Positions 23,666 through 34,694 of a DNA stretch of 64,000 nucleotides are shown one piece after another. Source of the stretch: Antilocapra americana. Lineage: Eukaryota > Chordata > Mammalia > Artiodactyla > Antilocapridae. Below the pieces are notes generated by a model. That model saw nothing but the letters and a program-made list of their open reading frames with translations, ran no database searches and was not told where the DNA came from. Made by a program: the position numbers and the translations under genes. Position 1 is the stretch's first letter. Each line of letters opens with the position of its first letter. The stretch covers positions 593,350 to 657,349 of the forward strand of contig ML664664.1 in NCBI GenBank assembly GCA_007570785.1. Reading direction: 5' to 3'.

Positions 23666-25182
23666 ATATGATGAGGAAGAGGAAATGTTTAAGCACTAAA
23701 TATTGATTTAGTTTGTTAGAACAAAACCATAAACTAATGATTCTGATAATATTTAATAAGAAAATGTTAGAGGAAATAATTGGTATTGATACAAGTACTT
23801 CTGGGAATGCAGAATACAGGGCCTTCTGTTAACACTTATTGAAAAGATAATAGAGAAGGCTGGCAAACATTTGCAAAACAATTATCATTAAGGCACAAGG
23901 TATAAACAGCATTAGACATGTGCCAATTCAATATACATGTTCTTTATCTTGTCATTATAAAATTGACTTTTGGCCAAATTTCTTGCACATGGAAGAATCT
24001 TTCTTGTAACATTCTGTTTTCTTTTGCAGAGTTTTATCCCTAGTATAATATAAGCTTTAATCTCAAGACTTTAATTACTAGGGGCTTCTCATACCTGTTT
24101 TCATAGAAAATGTCATCTGTTAGAGTATGTATGACAGAAAATTGAATTGACTCAACAAAATTGTAAAGTACACACTAGCCTTCTGATGTTTAGTTCAGTA
24201 TCTATGTGTGTCCTTGGTAAATGTGGTAACACATCTACTACATATGTGATATAAATTTATTTGTCCATGAGAAAGCTTTCAAAGGTTAAATTTCTCCTTT
24301 GGGGGCCTGTTTGTAGATTATTTTTTTCTACCATGAATGGTAAGTACAAAGCCAACGTTGACTGTGGCCCAATTATACTTTCTTTACTTGCTCTTTCTCC
24401 TACCATTTGACACCTGCTCTACGGCTGACAGAATAACAAGAGCCAAGTCACCAGGGCTCAGAACTGAGTTAACAATCCTGCTGGAATTACGGTTTTATCT
24501 TAATCCTTGTCCCTACCTTCCTATAGATATTGAGTCTCTCACCCCACTTAGATTTTAGGGCCATATATACTCGTGCTACTTCCTAAGTGCTGGTGTCCTG
24601 ACCAGAAATCCAAGTTCATGGCTGGTGTCTGGCACCTGCTGAGAATTCCAATGTCTGCTAGGCTGTCGGTATGTCTAAATAAGATTTTCCCCAAGACTCC
24701 CTGGGCACTTGCCTATCAAAGAAATGACAATCAAACACCAGTTACTGTTAGACTGTGCCTTGATCACATCCCACAGTGAATGATGGTAAATGTAAAATCC
24801 TGCAGTTTGAATTAGGTATCTGGTGTGGCTTTTCCCTTTAGTCTAAGGCTTATCCTATGTAATGGCATCAAGACAGAGGCTGTCAGGTTAGTAATTGGTT
24901 AGCCCTGGGAACAGAAAGGTAAAGAGAATTTCAAGTGGAGAAGAAATTTCTACACTCTCTGTTTTTAACAATGTTGAACTTTATCTGAACCTTGTGCTCC
25001 TGGAAGACATTGGTGGTTAAAGAAATCTCTCCCATTTGTATTCAAGGAAATGGCTCACAACAGAGAAATACACATTCCTAAATGACTTAGAAAAGGCTCA
25101 TGACATTCCCTGACATTCTCTTTATTTCTCTAGGACAAGCACAGACTCAGACCTACCAAATTCCCATTCTTCATCTCATAAA
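23666..25182. other. Unrecognised sequence
   Basis: No interspersed repeat recognised with confidence. Two short plus-strand frames (24337-24558 and 24573-24779) have mixed composition but no domain I recognise. The first follows a 'ggtaagtac' donor-like motif at 24339-24347, with no acceptor to match. Confidence 0.4.
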
Positions 25183-25354
25183 AGATGAACTAAACTGGGA
25201 CTTGGTGGATCAGTGGCTGAGACTCTGCACTTCCAATGCAGGGGGCCTGGGTTTGATCCTTAGTTAGGGCACTAGATCCTATGTGCTGCAACTAGGACCC
25301 ACTGCAGTCAAATATATAAACATTAAAGAAAAAAACAAAAAGATAAGCTAAACT
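25183..25354 (+). mobile_element. CHR-type SINE, short copy with probable target-site duplication
   Basis: The body (25197-25340) has the CHR head 'gggacttggtggatcagtgg', 'acttccaatgcagggggcct', box-B-like 'gggtttgatccttagttagg' and an A-rich tail. A diverged 14-bp repeat, agatgaactaaact / agataagctaaact, lies at 25183-25196 and 25341-25354. Most of the CHR body is missing. Confidence 0.8.
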
Positions 25355-25441
25355 GATTTTTCCTATTAATTAGAATAAAATGCTTGTTAACGAGGCTTTG
25401 GTTAAGCTTCTCTACTTCCCCAGGTCCCTGAACTTTAACCC

Positions 25442-26974
25442 ATCCTCAGCTTCAGTTCAGTTCCGTTGCTCAGTCATGTCTGACTCTTCATGACCCTATG
25501 AACTGCAGCACACCAGGCCACCCTGTCCATCCAAACCCATATTCATCGAGTTGGTGATGCCATCCAGCCATCTCATCCTCTGTCATTCCCTTCTCCTCCT
25601 GCCCCCAATCCTTCCCAGCATCAGGGTCTTTTCAAATGAGTCAGCTCTTCACATGAGGTGGACAAAGTATTGGAGTTTCAGCTTCAACATCAGTCCTTCC
25701 AATGAACACCCAGGACTGATCTCCTTTAGGATGGACTGGTTGGATCTCCTTGCAGTCCAAGGGACTCTCAAGAGTCTTCTTCAACACCTCAGTTCAAAAG
25801 CATCAATTCTGTCGTGTTCAGCTTTCTTTGCCGTCCAATTCTCACATGCATACATGACTACCGGAAAAACCATAGCCTTGACTAGACGGACCTTTGTTGA
25901 CAAAGTAATGTCTCTGCTTTTCAATATGCTATCTAGGTTGGTCATAACGTTCCTTTCAAGGAGTGAGCATCTTTTAATTTCATGGCTGCAATCACCATCT
26001 GCAGTGATTTTGGAGCCCAAAAATATAAAGTCTGATGCTGTTTCCACTGTTTCTCCATCTATTTGCCATGAAGTGATGGGACCAGATGCCATGATCTTAG
26101 TTTTCTGAATGTTGAGCTTTAAGCCAACTTTTTCACTCTTCTCTTTCACTTTCAGCAAGAGGCTTTTTAGTTCCTCTTCCCTTTCTGCCATAAGGGTGGT
26201 GTCATCTGCATATCTGAGCTTATTGATATTCCTCCCGGCAGTCTTGATTCCAGCTTGTGCTTCCTTCAACCCAGCGTTTCTCATGATGTACGCTGCATAT
26301 AAGTTAAATAAGCAGGGTGACAATATACAGCCTTGGACGTACTCCTTTTCCTATTTGGAACCAGTCTGTTGTTCCATGTCCACTTCTAACTGTTGCTTCC
26401 TGACCTGCATACCGTTTTCTCAAGAGACAGGTCAGATGGTCTGGTATTCCCATCTCTTTCAGAATTTTCCACAGTTTGTTGTGGTCCACACAGTCAAAGG
26501 CTTTGGCATAGTCAATAAAGCAGAAGTAGATGTTTTTCTGGAACTCTTTTGCTTTTTTGATGATCCATCAGATGTTGGCAATTTGATCGCTGGTTCCCCT
26601 GCCTTTTCTAAAACCTGCTTGAACATCTCGAAGTTCACAATTCATGTATTGCTGAAGCCTGGCTTGGAGAATTTTGAGCATTACTTTACTAGCGTGTGAG
26701 ATGAGTGCAATTATGCGATAGTTTGAGCATTCTTTGGCATTGCCTTTCTTTGGGATAAGAAGGAAAACTGACTTTTTCCAGTCCTGTGGCCATTGCTGAG
26801 TTTTCCAAATTTGCTGGCATATTGAATGCAGCACTTTCATAGCATCATCTTTCAGGAATTGAAATTGCTCAACTGGAATTCCATCACCTTCACTATTTTT
26901 GTTTGTAGTGACGCTTTCTAAGGCCCACTTGACTTCACATTCCAGGATGTCTGGCTCTAGATGATCCTCAGCTT
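25442..26974 (-). mobile_element. BovB LINE copy, 1.5 kb, with target-site duplication
   Basis: The body (25453-26963) begins on the plus strand with the complement of the BovB 3' terminus and reaches back past the RT fingers. On the minus strand the frame 25781-26323 carries YADD and the downstream RTE region, while 26568-27071 carries the upstream RT part (AGFRKGRGTSDQIANI). The two are in separate frames, with 26304-26489 (MDHNKLWKILKEMGIPDHLT) between them. An 11-bp duplication, atcctcagctt, flanks it at 25442-25452 and 26964-26974. It is frameshifted and dead. Confidence 0.94.
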
Positions 26975-27096
26975 GAGCTAACTTATAACTCCCTCCTGTA
27001 TACAGAATAGCTTCAAGGTAAAATGTTCTCTGGTCCAATGCACGATTTCGTTTTTCATGAAACTTCCCCATACCTCGTTATTTCTAGCCTTGTTTG

Positions 27097-27304
27097 TGTG
27101 TGTGCTAAGTTTCTTCAGTTGTGTCCGACTCTTTGTGACCCTATGGACTGTAGTCTGCCAGGCTCCTCTATCCATCAAATTTCCCAGGCAAGAATACTGA
27201 AGTGGATTGCCATTTCCTCCTGCAGGGGATCTTCCTAACCCAGGGATCGAACATCTCCTACATTGGCAGGCGGGTTCTTTACCAAGAATGCCACCTGGGA
27301 AGCC
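27097..27304 (-). mobile_element. Bov-tA-type SINE, antisense
   Basis: The plus strand reads the complement: 'tgctaagtttcttcagttgt', 'actgaagtggattgccattt', 'cttcctaacccagggatcga' and 'aagaatgccacctgggaagc'. It is full length from the BovA end to the tRNA head. No certain duplication is seen at the flanks. Confidence 0.92.
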
Positions 27305-28149
27305 CTTGGCTATTCATCGCCATAAAAGAAAAATCCTGTGTGCCTAAGCCTTGAGAGGCTTTCAGAGCTCACAATGAATGCATTCTCCCTATTGCAATAG
27401 TCTATTCCCTCTTGCATGATCCCTTTCTTTATTCAACTGTATTCCAGATCAAGAAATTACCTTAGTATAAGTTTTCATTTGATTCTTTATTGGTTTGCCT
27501 TTTGGAAGGGAAGATGGAAATGAAGGGTGTAAGGCTGAAAAACTAATGGAAGACAGAAGCAATGGAGGAAATTTGCAGGTTTTGTGTGTGTTTTTCCATA
27601 GACAATCCTCCACTTATGGGAATGAGAGGTGGAGAGAGAACAAAGTCAAAAGAAGGTGTTCTACAGGTTGAGGTAGAAGCTGGCTGTGAATCTCTTAGTT
27701 ACAGATGGGGTTCTGCACTCAGATCTGTGACTGTCAGGAATTGCAGCCCTGGAGGTAGGGGCTGCCTGCAAACAAATCCCCTTCTCATTATTCCTTCCCT
27801 GGAGAGCTCAAGTATAAATCTGCTCCAGGCTGACTTGCTGGGCAAAAATATTTCCTATCAAATCAGCAGTAGCCAGAGGAGAGAAAAGGAAATGAATCTT
27901 AGAAGAAGCTGATGGAGGAAATTTAAGCAAAGGTCAGAGGTGTACCTAAGGACTGTTTTTTAAAAAAAATTCCAGTGACTCTTGGAATTTATAGTAGTAT
28001 TATTTTGAAATTTAGTTTTATCTGCTCCTTTTCACTTGCTGGGGAGACTCTTATCTGAACAGACCATTTTCTATCAACACTATAATCACATTCTATTCCC
28101 ATCATCCCTTTGACTATGTTCACATTGTAAAGACTTGACTTTGACAGGG
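27305..28149. other. Unrecognised sequence
   Basis: No repeat recognised. The 116-codon plus-strand frame at 27562-27912 is somewhat protein-like but has no recognisable domain, homology or splice context, so I do not call a gene. Confidence 0.4.
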
Positions 28150-28375
28150 CACTGACAGTGCCCCAGGCACTACACATGTGTCCTATTCAATCTTCATAGT
28201 AAATGAAGCATCAGAGAGGCGTGATTATTTCCTTTTATAGATGAGGAAACTGAGACTCAGAAAAGTTAGCTGAAGGAGATTCTGGAGCTAGAAGGCAATG
28301 GAGCAGAAACTTAATCTTCCAGGTAATTATACCTGACTCAATACATCCTTCTCCTTCTGTTATACCATAATGCTT
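28150..28375 (-). mobile_element. MIR SINE, antisense
   Basis: The complement of MIR is seen in order: 'gccccaggcactacacatgt', 'ctattcaatcttcatagtaa', 'tttatagatgaggaaactga' and 'gattctggagctagaaggca'. The conserved MIR core is the best-preserved part. Confidence 0.8.
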
Positions 28376-28700
28376 CACCATACATCTACATATATTCTGA
28401 TCTTCAGTTTACACAAAAAATCAAATTTTTGGTTTTTTTTCACCTTCTCCATTTACATAAATATTAGTAGTTTAAAGCCATTTGTTACTTAACGATTTTA
28501 GGAAGATTATTCACATACTTTGTTTCACTAGTATTTCTTACCAGCTAAGTGAAATAGACCAAATCGTATTACTTTCTCCATTATACATTAATTATTTTAA
28601 ATTCAAATTGAATAAGGAACTTTTATAAAGTGAAAGAGCACCTAAAATGGCAACATCTAGACCTGTATTACCTGGGAAAATGGTAAAGCTACTGTCATTT
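28376..28700. other. Unrecognised AT-rich sequence
   Basis: No gene or repeat recognised. A short T-run is at 28431-28440. It ends at the antisense L1 tail. Confidence 0.4.
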
Positions 28701-30432
28701 TTTTTTAATTTACTCTTTAAATTTTTTTTTAATTGGAGGATAATTGATTCACAATATTGTGGTTTCTGTCATACGTCAAAATGAATCATCCACAGGTATA
28801 CATATATCCCCTCCCTCCTGAACCCCACTCCCATCTCCCACCCCATCCCACCACTCTACGTCATCACAGAACACTGGGTTGAGCTCCCTGTGTCACACAG
28901 CAAATTCCCTCTTGGTATCTATTTTACATATGGTAATGATGCCAAAGAATGCTCAAACTACCACACAATTGCACTCATCTCACAAGCTAGTAAAGTAATG
29001 CTCAAAATTCCCCAAGCCAGGCTTTAGCAATACATGAACTGTGAACTTCGAGATGTTCAAGCAGGTTTTAGAAAAGGCAGGGGAACCAGCGATCAAATTG
29101 CCAACATCTGCTGGATCATCAAAAAAGCAAGAAAGTTCCAGAAGAACATCTATTTCTGCTTTATTGACTATGCCAAAGCCTTTGACTGTGTGGATCACAA
29201 TAAACTGTGGAAAATTCTGAAAGAGATGGGAATACCAGACCATCTGACCTGTCTCTTGAGAAATCTGTTTGCAGGTCAGGAAGCAAGTTAGAAGTGGACA
29301 TGGAACAACAGACTGGTTCCACATAGGAAAAGGAATACAAGGCTGTATATTGTCACCCTGTTTATTTAACTAATATGCAGAGTACATCATGAGAAACGTT
29401 GGGCTGGAGGAAGCACAAGCTGGAATCAAGACTGCCGGGAGGAATATCAATAAGCTCAGATATGCAGATGACACCACCCTTATGGCAGAAAGTGAAGAAC
29501 TAAGAGCCTCTTGCTGAAAGTGAAAGAGAAGAGTGAAAAAGTTGGCTTAAAGCTCAACATTTAGAATACTAAGATCATGGCATCCGGTCCTATCACTTCA
29601 TGGAAAATAGATGGAGAAACAGTGGAAACTGTGACTGACTTTATATTTTTGGGCTCCAAAATCACTGCAGATGGTGACTATAGCCATGAAATTAAAAGAG
29701 GCTTGCTCCTTGGAAGAAAAGTTATGACCAACCTAGACAGCATATTAAAAAGCAGAGACATTACTTTGCCAACAAAGGTCCGTCTAGTCAAGGCTATGGC
29801 TTTTCCAGTGGTCATGTATGGATGTGAGAATTGGATTGTAAAGAATGCTGAGTGCTGAAGAATTGATGCTTTTGAACTGTGGTATTGGAGAACACTTTTG
29901 AGAGTCCCTTGGACTGCAAGCAGATCCAATCAGTCCATCCTAAGGGAGATCAGTCCTGGGTGTTCATTGGAAGGACTGATGTTGAAGCTGAAACTCCAAT
30001 ATTTGGCCACCTGATGCAAAGAGCTAGCTCATTTGAAAAGACCTTGATGCTGGGGAAGATTGAGGGCAGGCGGAGAAGGGGACGACAGAGGATGAGATCG
30101 TTGGATGGCATCACTGACTCAATGGAGATGAGTTCGGGTAAATTCCGGGAGTTGGTGATGGACAAGGAGGCCTGGTGTGCTGCAGTGCCTAGGGTCGCAA
30201 AGAGTCAGATACAACTGAGTGACTAAACTGAACTGAACTGAATGATGCATTTGTTTCCATGCTATACTGTCAATTGGTCCCACCCTCTCCTTCCCCCACT
30301 GTGTCCACAAGTTTGTTCTCTATGTCTGCATCTCCCTTGCTGTCCTGCAAACAGTTTCAGCAGTACCATCTTTCTAGATTTCATACACATGTGTTAACAT
30401 ACCATCGTTGTCTTTCTGACTTACTTCACTCT
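28700..30432 (-). mobile_element. L1 3' UTR, antisense, split by a BovB insertion
   Basis: The left part (28700-28941) reads the complement of an L1 3' UTR (ggaggataattgattcacaa, catgcaggtatacatata-like). The right part (30241-30432) continues with 'atgcatttgtttccatgcta', 'cccactgtgtccacaagttt' and 'acttcactctgtataatagg'. The two halves join cleanly when the BovB and one copy of its duplication are removed. Confidence 0.85.
28935..30247 (+). mobile_element. BovB LINE copy inserted in an L1, with target-site duplication
   Basis: The body (28942-30240) is sense BovB from mid-RT to the 3' terminus, which is a reiterated AACTG end (gactaaactgaactgaactg). An open frame at 29034-29291 carries AGFRKGRGTSDQIANI and FIDYAKAFDCVDH (RT motif A). 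The YADD codons are present near 29459-29470 but in a shifted frame. Frame 29577-29858 carries the RTE C-terminal region. A 7-bp duplication, aatgatg, lies at 28935-28941 and 30241-30247. Confidence 0.94.
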
Positions 30433-30439
30433 GTATAAT

Positions 30440-30740
30440 AGGCTGTAGGTTGAGTTTGTAAATAAACTTTATTGTGAAATATAACAAATACATATGAAAG
30501 CCATAAAGCATAGTTTCATGGAACACTGGAAGTAGACACCTGTATAATTATTCAATTTATCTATTCATCACAACCCCTCCCTCATGCTCCCAAATTCCCT
30601 ACTGGAATAAAGCCTTCCCTGACTTTTATGGTAATAAGTTGCTTTGCTTACTGTTATAAAAATTATGCTTGTCCAACTTTGGGGTCAATATTTGAAGTAT
30701 TCTGTGTGTGAGTGAAATGATGTTTATCATGTTGTTGGGT
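30440..30740 (-). mobile_element. Ancient L1M-like fragment, antisense
   Basis: The blocks 'aactttattgtgaaatataa', 'tgtataattattcaatttat' and 'ccctgacttttatggtaata' resemble the complement of an old L1M 3' UTR. Divergence is heavy and the assignment is tentative. Confidence 0.4.
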
Positions 30741-30824
30741 GAAGTAATACGCATGTGTGTGAACACACACACAACCGTTAAGCTATGTTTGTTAATGGTA
30801 TTCAAATCTTCTATACTCTTTTTT

Positions 30825-31105
30825 GTTTGTTTTTATTGAAGTTCTAGTAGAATACAATATTATATTATTTCCAAGAGTACAACACTGGTTCAATAGTTCA
30901 CAGATTATGCACCAACGTTATTATGACATTACTGACTATTGTCCCTGTCACATCCCTGTAACTTATTTATTATTAATATGTAACTTGTAGTTTGTACCTC
31001 TGAACCTCCTTTACCCATTTTGTCCATGCCCGTTACTCTCTGGCAACCATTAGTTTGTTCTCTGTATATGTAAGTTTGTTTCTCTTTTGCTATATTTTTA
31101 AGTTA
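30825..31105 (-). mobile_element. L1 3' UTR fragment, antisense
   Basis: The complement of a mammalian L1 3' UTR is seen: 'tttttattgaagttctagta', 'ttgtagtttgtacctctgaa' and 'tctctggcaaccattagttt'. It is the same class as the fragment at 9595-9845 and is noncoding. Confidence 0.75.
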
Positions 31106-31794
31106 TTTTCCATTTATTTATTTCTTTTGATACTTATAACAAACCTGTCAGGTAGACATTTTCATAAAGAAACTCATTCAGAGAGTTTAAATGAGAATCT
31201 TCTATACTCTAACTGATTTTTTGTGTGAGAATTACCAAAAGAGGTGTATGTTAAAACATCCCACACTGACTGCTGAGTTTATCCATTTCTCATTATAATT
31301 TTGCATCTTTCAAATCTATCTCCCCATATATCTAATTTTTAAAATTTTCTCAATGAATTAGATTTTCATCTTTATGAACTGACTTTGTTTATCTCCTGTA
31401 AATATTTTTGGCCTTAGCTAATTTACAGTAGGATCAGTTCATAAGTATGTGTTCTTGATTTTTTTTTTTATTTCCCTTTTATTTCCACTCTGCTCAGAAT
31501 CAAGATGACTTTTCTGCACTGTCTGGGTATGAAATTAATTCTGGTTTACTTTAACACTAAGGTTGCAACCCTTTGGGATCCTGGACTTTTCTGCTTGGTC
31601 AGGTCCTGGGTCCTTAATTCTGTATTCCTCCATCCTTCCTTCCCTTGAGAGGAAGCAGAGTACATCATCCCAAAATGTCCCACTTTGCCATTGGGACTGT
31701 TTGGCACTGAAGACAACTGAGATCTATCAAACTCATGCAAAATTGTTTACTTTTCCCTTAATTGCCAAAAAGAAATCAGATAGGGTCCTTAAAA
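31106..31794. other. Unrecognised AT-rich sequence
   Basis: No repeat or gene recognised. The short plus-strand frame at 31563-31850 runs into BovB sequence at its 3' end and so is not a gene. Confidence 0.4.
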
Positions 31795-32539
31795 ATAACC
31801 TCAGATATTCAGATGACATCAGCCTTATGCTAGAAAGCAAAGAGGACTAAAGAGCCTCTTGATGAAAGTGAAAAAGGAGAGAGAAACAGCTGGCTTAAAA
31901 CTCAACATTCTAAAAACTAAGATCATGGCATCTGGTCCCATCACTTCATGGCAAATAGATGGGGAAACAATGGAAACAGTGACAGACTTTATTTTATCAG
32001 GCTCCAAAATCACTGCAGATGGTGACTGCAGCCATGAAATTAAGAGACACTTGCTCCTTGAAAGAAAAGCTATAACAAACCTAGACAGCATATTAAAAAG
32101 CAGAGACATTACTTTGTCAACAAAGGTCTGCATTGTCAAAGCTATAGTTTTTCCAGTATGGATGCAAGAGTTGAACCATAAAGAAAGCTGAGCACCAAAG
32201 AACTGATGCTTTTGAACTGTGGTGTTGGAGAAGACTCTTGAGAGTCCCTTGGACTGCAAGGAGATCAAACCAGTCAATCCTAAAGAAAATCAATTCTGAC
32301 TATTCATTGGAAGGACTGATGCTGAAGCTCCAATATTTTGGTCATCTGATGCGAAGAGCTGACTCATTAGAAAAGACACTGATGCTGAGAAAGATTGAAG
32401 GCAAGAGGAGAAGGGGACAACAGAGGATGAGATGGTTGGATGGCATCACCGACTCTATGGGCATGAGTTTGAGCAAGCTCCAGGAGATGGTGATGGACAG
32501 GGAAGCCTGGCTGCAGTCCATGGGGTCACAAAGAGTCCA
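31795..32539 (+). mobile_element. BovB LINE 3' fragment, tail missing
   Basis: It starts near the YADD region ('ataacctcagatattcagat', where the codons now read YSDD) and runs through the C-terminal domain to 'atggggtcacaaagagtcca'. The last 25-35 bases of a BovB 3' end are absent, and no duplication is evident. The frame is broken at several points: 31859-32191 and 32238-32543 carry separate pieces of the RTE C-terminal region. Confidence 0.9.
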
Positions 32540-32702
32540 ATAATCAGGAAGAGAGCCATTACCAGCAACAACTTTTTACATAAGAAAGGCTTTTTTACAA
32601 GGCAGGGCAAACATTTGTTTACCAAATACTTGCTCTTTGCACCTTCCTGTGAAGTGTCTTCCTCCCCTTTGAAGCTACCCTCTTCTCCTAAGCTTGAAAA
32701 GA

Positions 32703-32898
32703 AGTGATAGTGAAAATCGCTCAGTCATGTCCGACTCTTTGGGACCCCAAGGACTATACAGTCCATGGAATTCTCCAGGCCAGAACACTGGAGTGGGAAG
32801 CCTTTCCCTTCTCCAGGGGATCTTCCCAACAGAGGGATCGAACCCAGGTCTCCCACATTGCAGGCAGATTCTTTACCAGCTGAGCCACAAGGGAAGCC
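32703..32898 (-). mobile_element. Bov-tA-type SINE, antisense
   Basis: The plus strand shows the complement: 'tcgctcagtcatgtccgact', 'ccagaacactggagtgggaa', 'agagggatcgaacccaggtc' and 'gctgagccacaagggaagcc'. It is well preserved from the BovA end to the tRNA head. Confidence 0.92.
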
Positions 32899-34694
32899 CC
32901 CCTCCTAAATTTAGGATGGCATATAGGCCTCAATGATCTGACTACGGTTTGAGTCTTCATGTCTTTGTGAGGCTCCTCCGTGCATACAATTAAGGTTGGT
33001 TTTCTCTCCTGTTTAACTATTTTATGTCAATTTAATTATTAGACCACTCAACAAAACTGGAAGCGAAGAAGGAAAAAAATCAAGCTGTAATCCCTCATCC
33101 CTACTCAAGCCAGAGAATCTAACTCCCCAAACAAAGGAAGCTCAAAGTCATGAGGGAGGGGGAGGTGAGATTGTGTGTTCTTTTTTCTGCTAAGCTACTT
33201 GGGTTGTCGTTTTAGCTTAAAAGTTTGACGTGGGCTTCTTCCATAGTCTTACTTGCTTTCTGATGCTTTTAAAGTGTTATTTTTTAAGACTTTTATCCAA
33301 AGTTCTGAGCTGTTTCCAGTGGAAGAATTCATCTAAATAATTTAGCCTACCATTACCAGAAACCAAAATTCAACAGATATAGCATTTCAGAATGCAATGA
33401 ATAAACAAAAATGCCTGCTTTTCCATGGAATTTTAAGAAATCAGAAAAAATCTTCTAGACATTCAAAGATTTTGATTATAAGAGGTGGGCTCTTTGTACT
33501 GAGGAAATAATTAGAAACAAAATTTCATGGCAACTCAGATAACCTCTCTACCAAACTACAAGAGAATAGTTTTATTATTAAACAAGCAATAAGTCAGATG
33601 GCATTGTGCATCACAGAGATTAGCTCAACTTATTATAAAGACAGAAATCTTTATATAGCCCATCTTATATAGCCCAGCAGATACAGGCATTACATAAATC
33701 TCCTTAGGGTAAATGATAACTAATCCCCAAGAAACAGGACATGTAGTGCCAGTTTATATATACACTTTATCCTCAATTTACTTGGTAATTGAGGTGGCCA
33801 TCTGTGTTAGCTGATTGCTTTTATCCAAAGAAATAATAGAACTCCTATCTATATAACAGGTAAGTATCGTTATAACTTGGTATCAAACGTCTAGGTCAAA
33901 CTCTCAGGGAGACTAGAAGATAGGGTGATGACTTTCTTAATGTTTCTATTTCAATGAAATGTCTGTAGGCCTTTGAAAAATATCTTTCTGGGTTGTAAAA
34001 TTGGCAGGAGGATTATTTAGCCTTTCAAAAGCCTTATATACATCTTGAAGAGCAGAAAAATATACATATATAAGTTTTCTAAAGGATATATTTTAAGAAA
34101 AGGCATTGGAAAGTTTCTTTCATTTTTTATATCATGGAAAATTAATTTTTTCCTTATTTTGGGTTTGTGTCTACTGTAACATTTGAAAACAGAATTTTCT
34201 TCCTGGTTTCTAAAATATCTGCTTTGAACACAGACAGGTAAGCCCCAATGCACTGAACAGTAGGTTTGGAAGAATCCATAATGTTGAAAGCGTTGGTCTT
34301 TCCTATCCTAGGAATATAACTCCTTGGAAGAGAAGACCACTGGGAAAGGAGTGTCACTGCTGTAGGTCCAAGAGGGGATGCCACTAGATGGAGCCAGAGT
34401 TCCCAGTTTGAGATGAAATAGGCTCTCAGACATGATTGATTCTGTTAGGTACTTAGAACTCCAAGAGCGCAACAGGCCAGCATTTACAGCCTCAGAGCAG
34501 AAATAGCCGTAGGGCATGCGTAATTGTGGAGAAAGCCTGAGACTGTCCCAAGTTGCTTGCATTCCCAAGTTTCTTGCAGTCTAGGATGGTTATCTGAGAA
34601 TGTGGAAGGTTTTAAACCACAAAAGATTTCTGGTAAACCTAAAAGGTATATGGAGATAGTCTGAGGGACACATAGTGGATGTGAAGGGACTCTG
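32899..34694. other. Unrecognised sequence, 1.8 kb
   Basis: I recognise no repeat. Two overlapping minus-strand frames (34154-34384 and 34308-34568) have mixed composition but no recognised domain. This is one of the longer stretches free of recognisable young repeats. Confidence 0.45.

Noticed and set aside
26109..26699. 196-codon plus-strand open frame, the longest outside the L1 and BovB sense frames
   Set aside because: It is antisense to the BovB reverse transcriptase, with no independent coding evidence.
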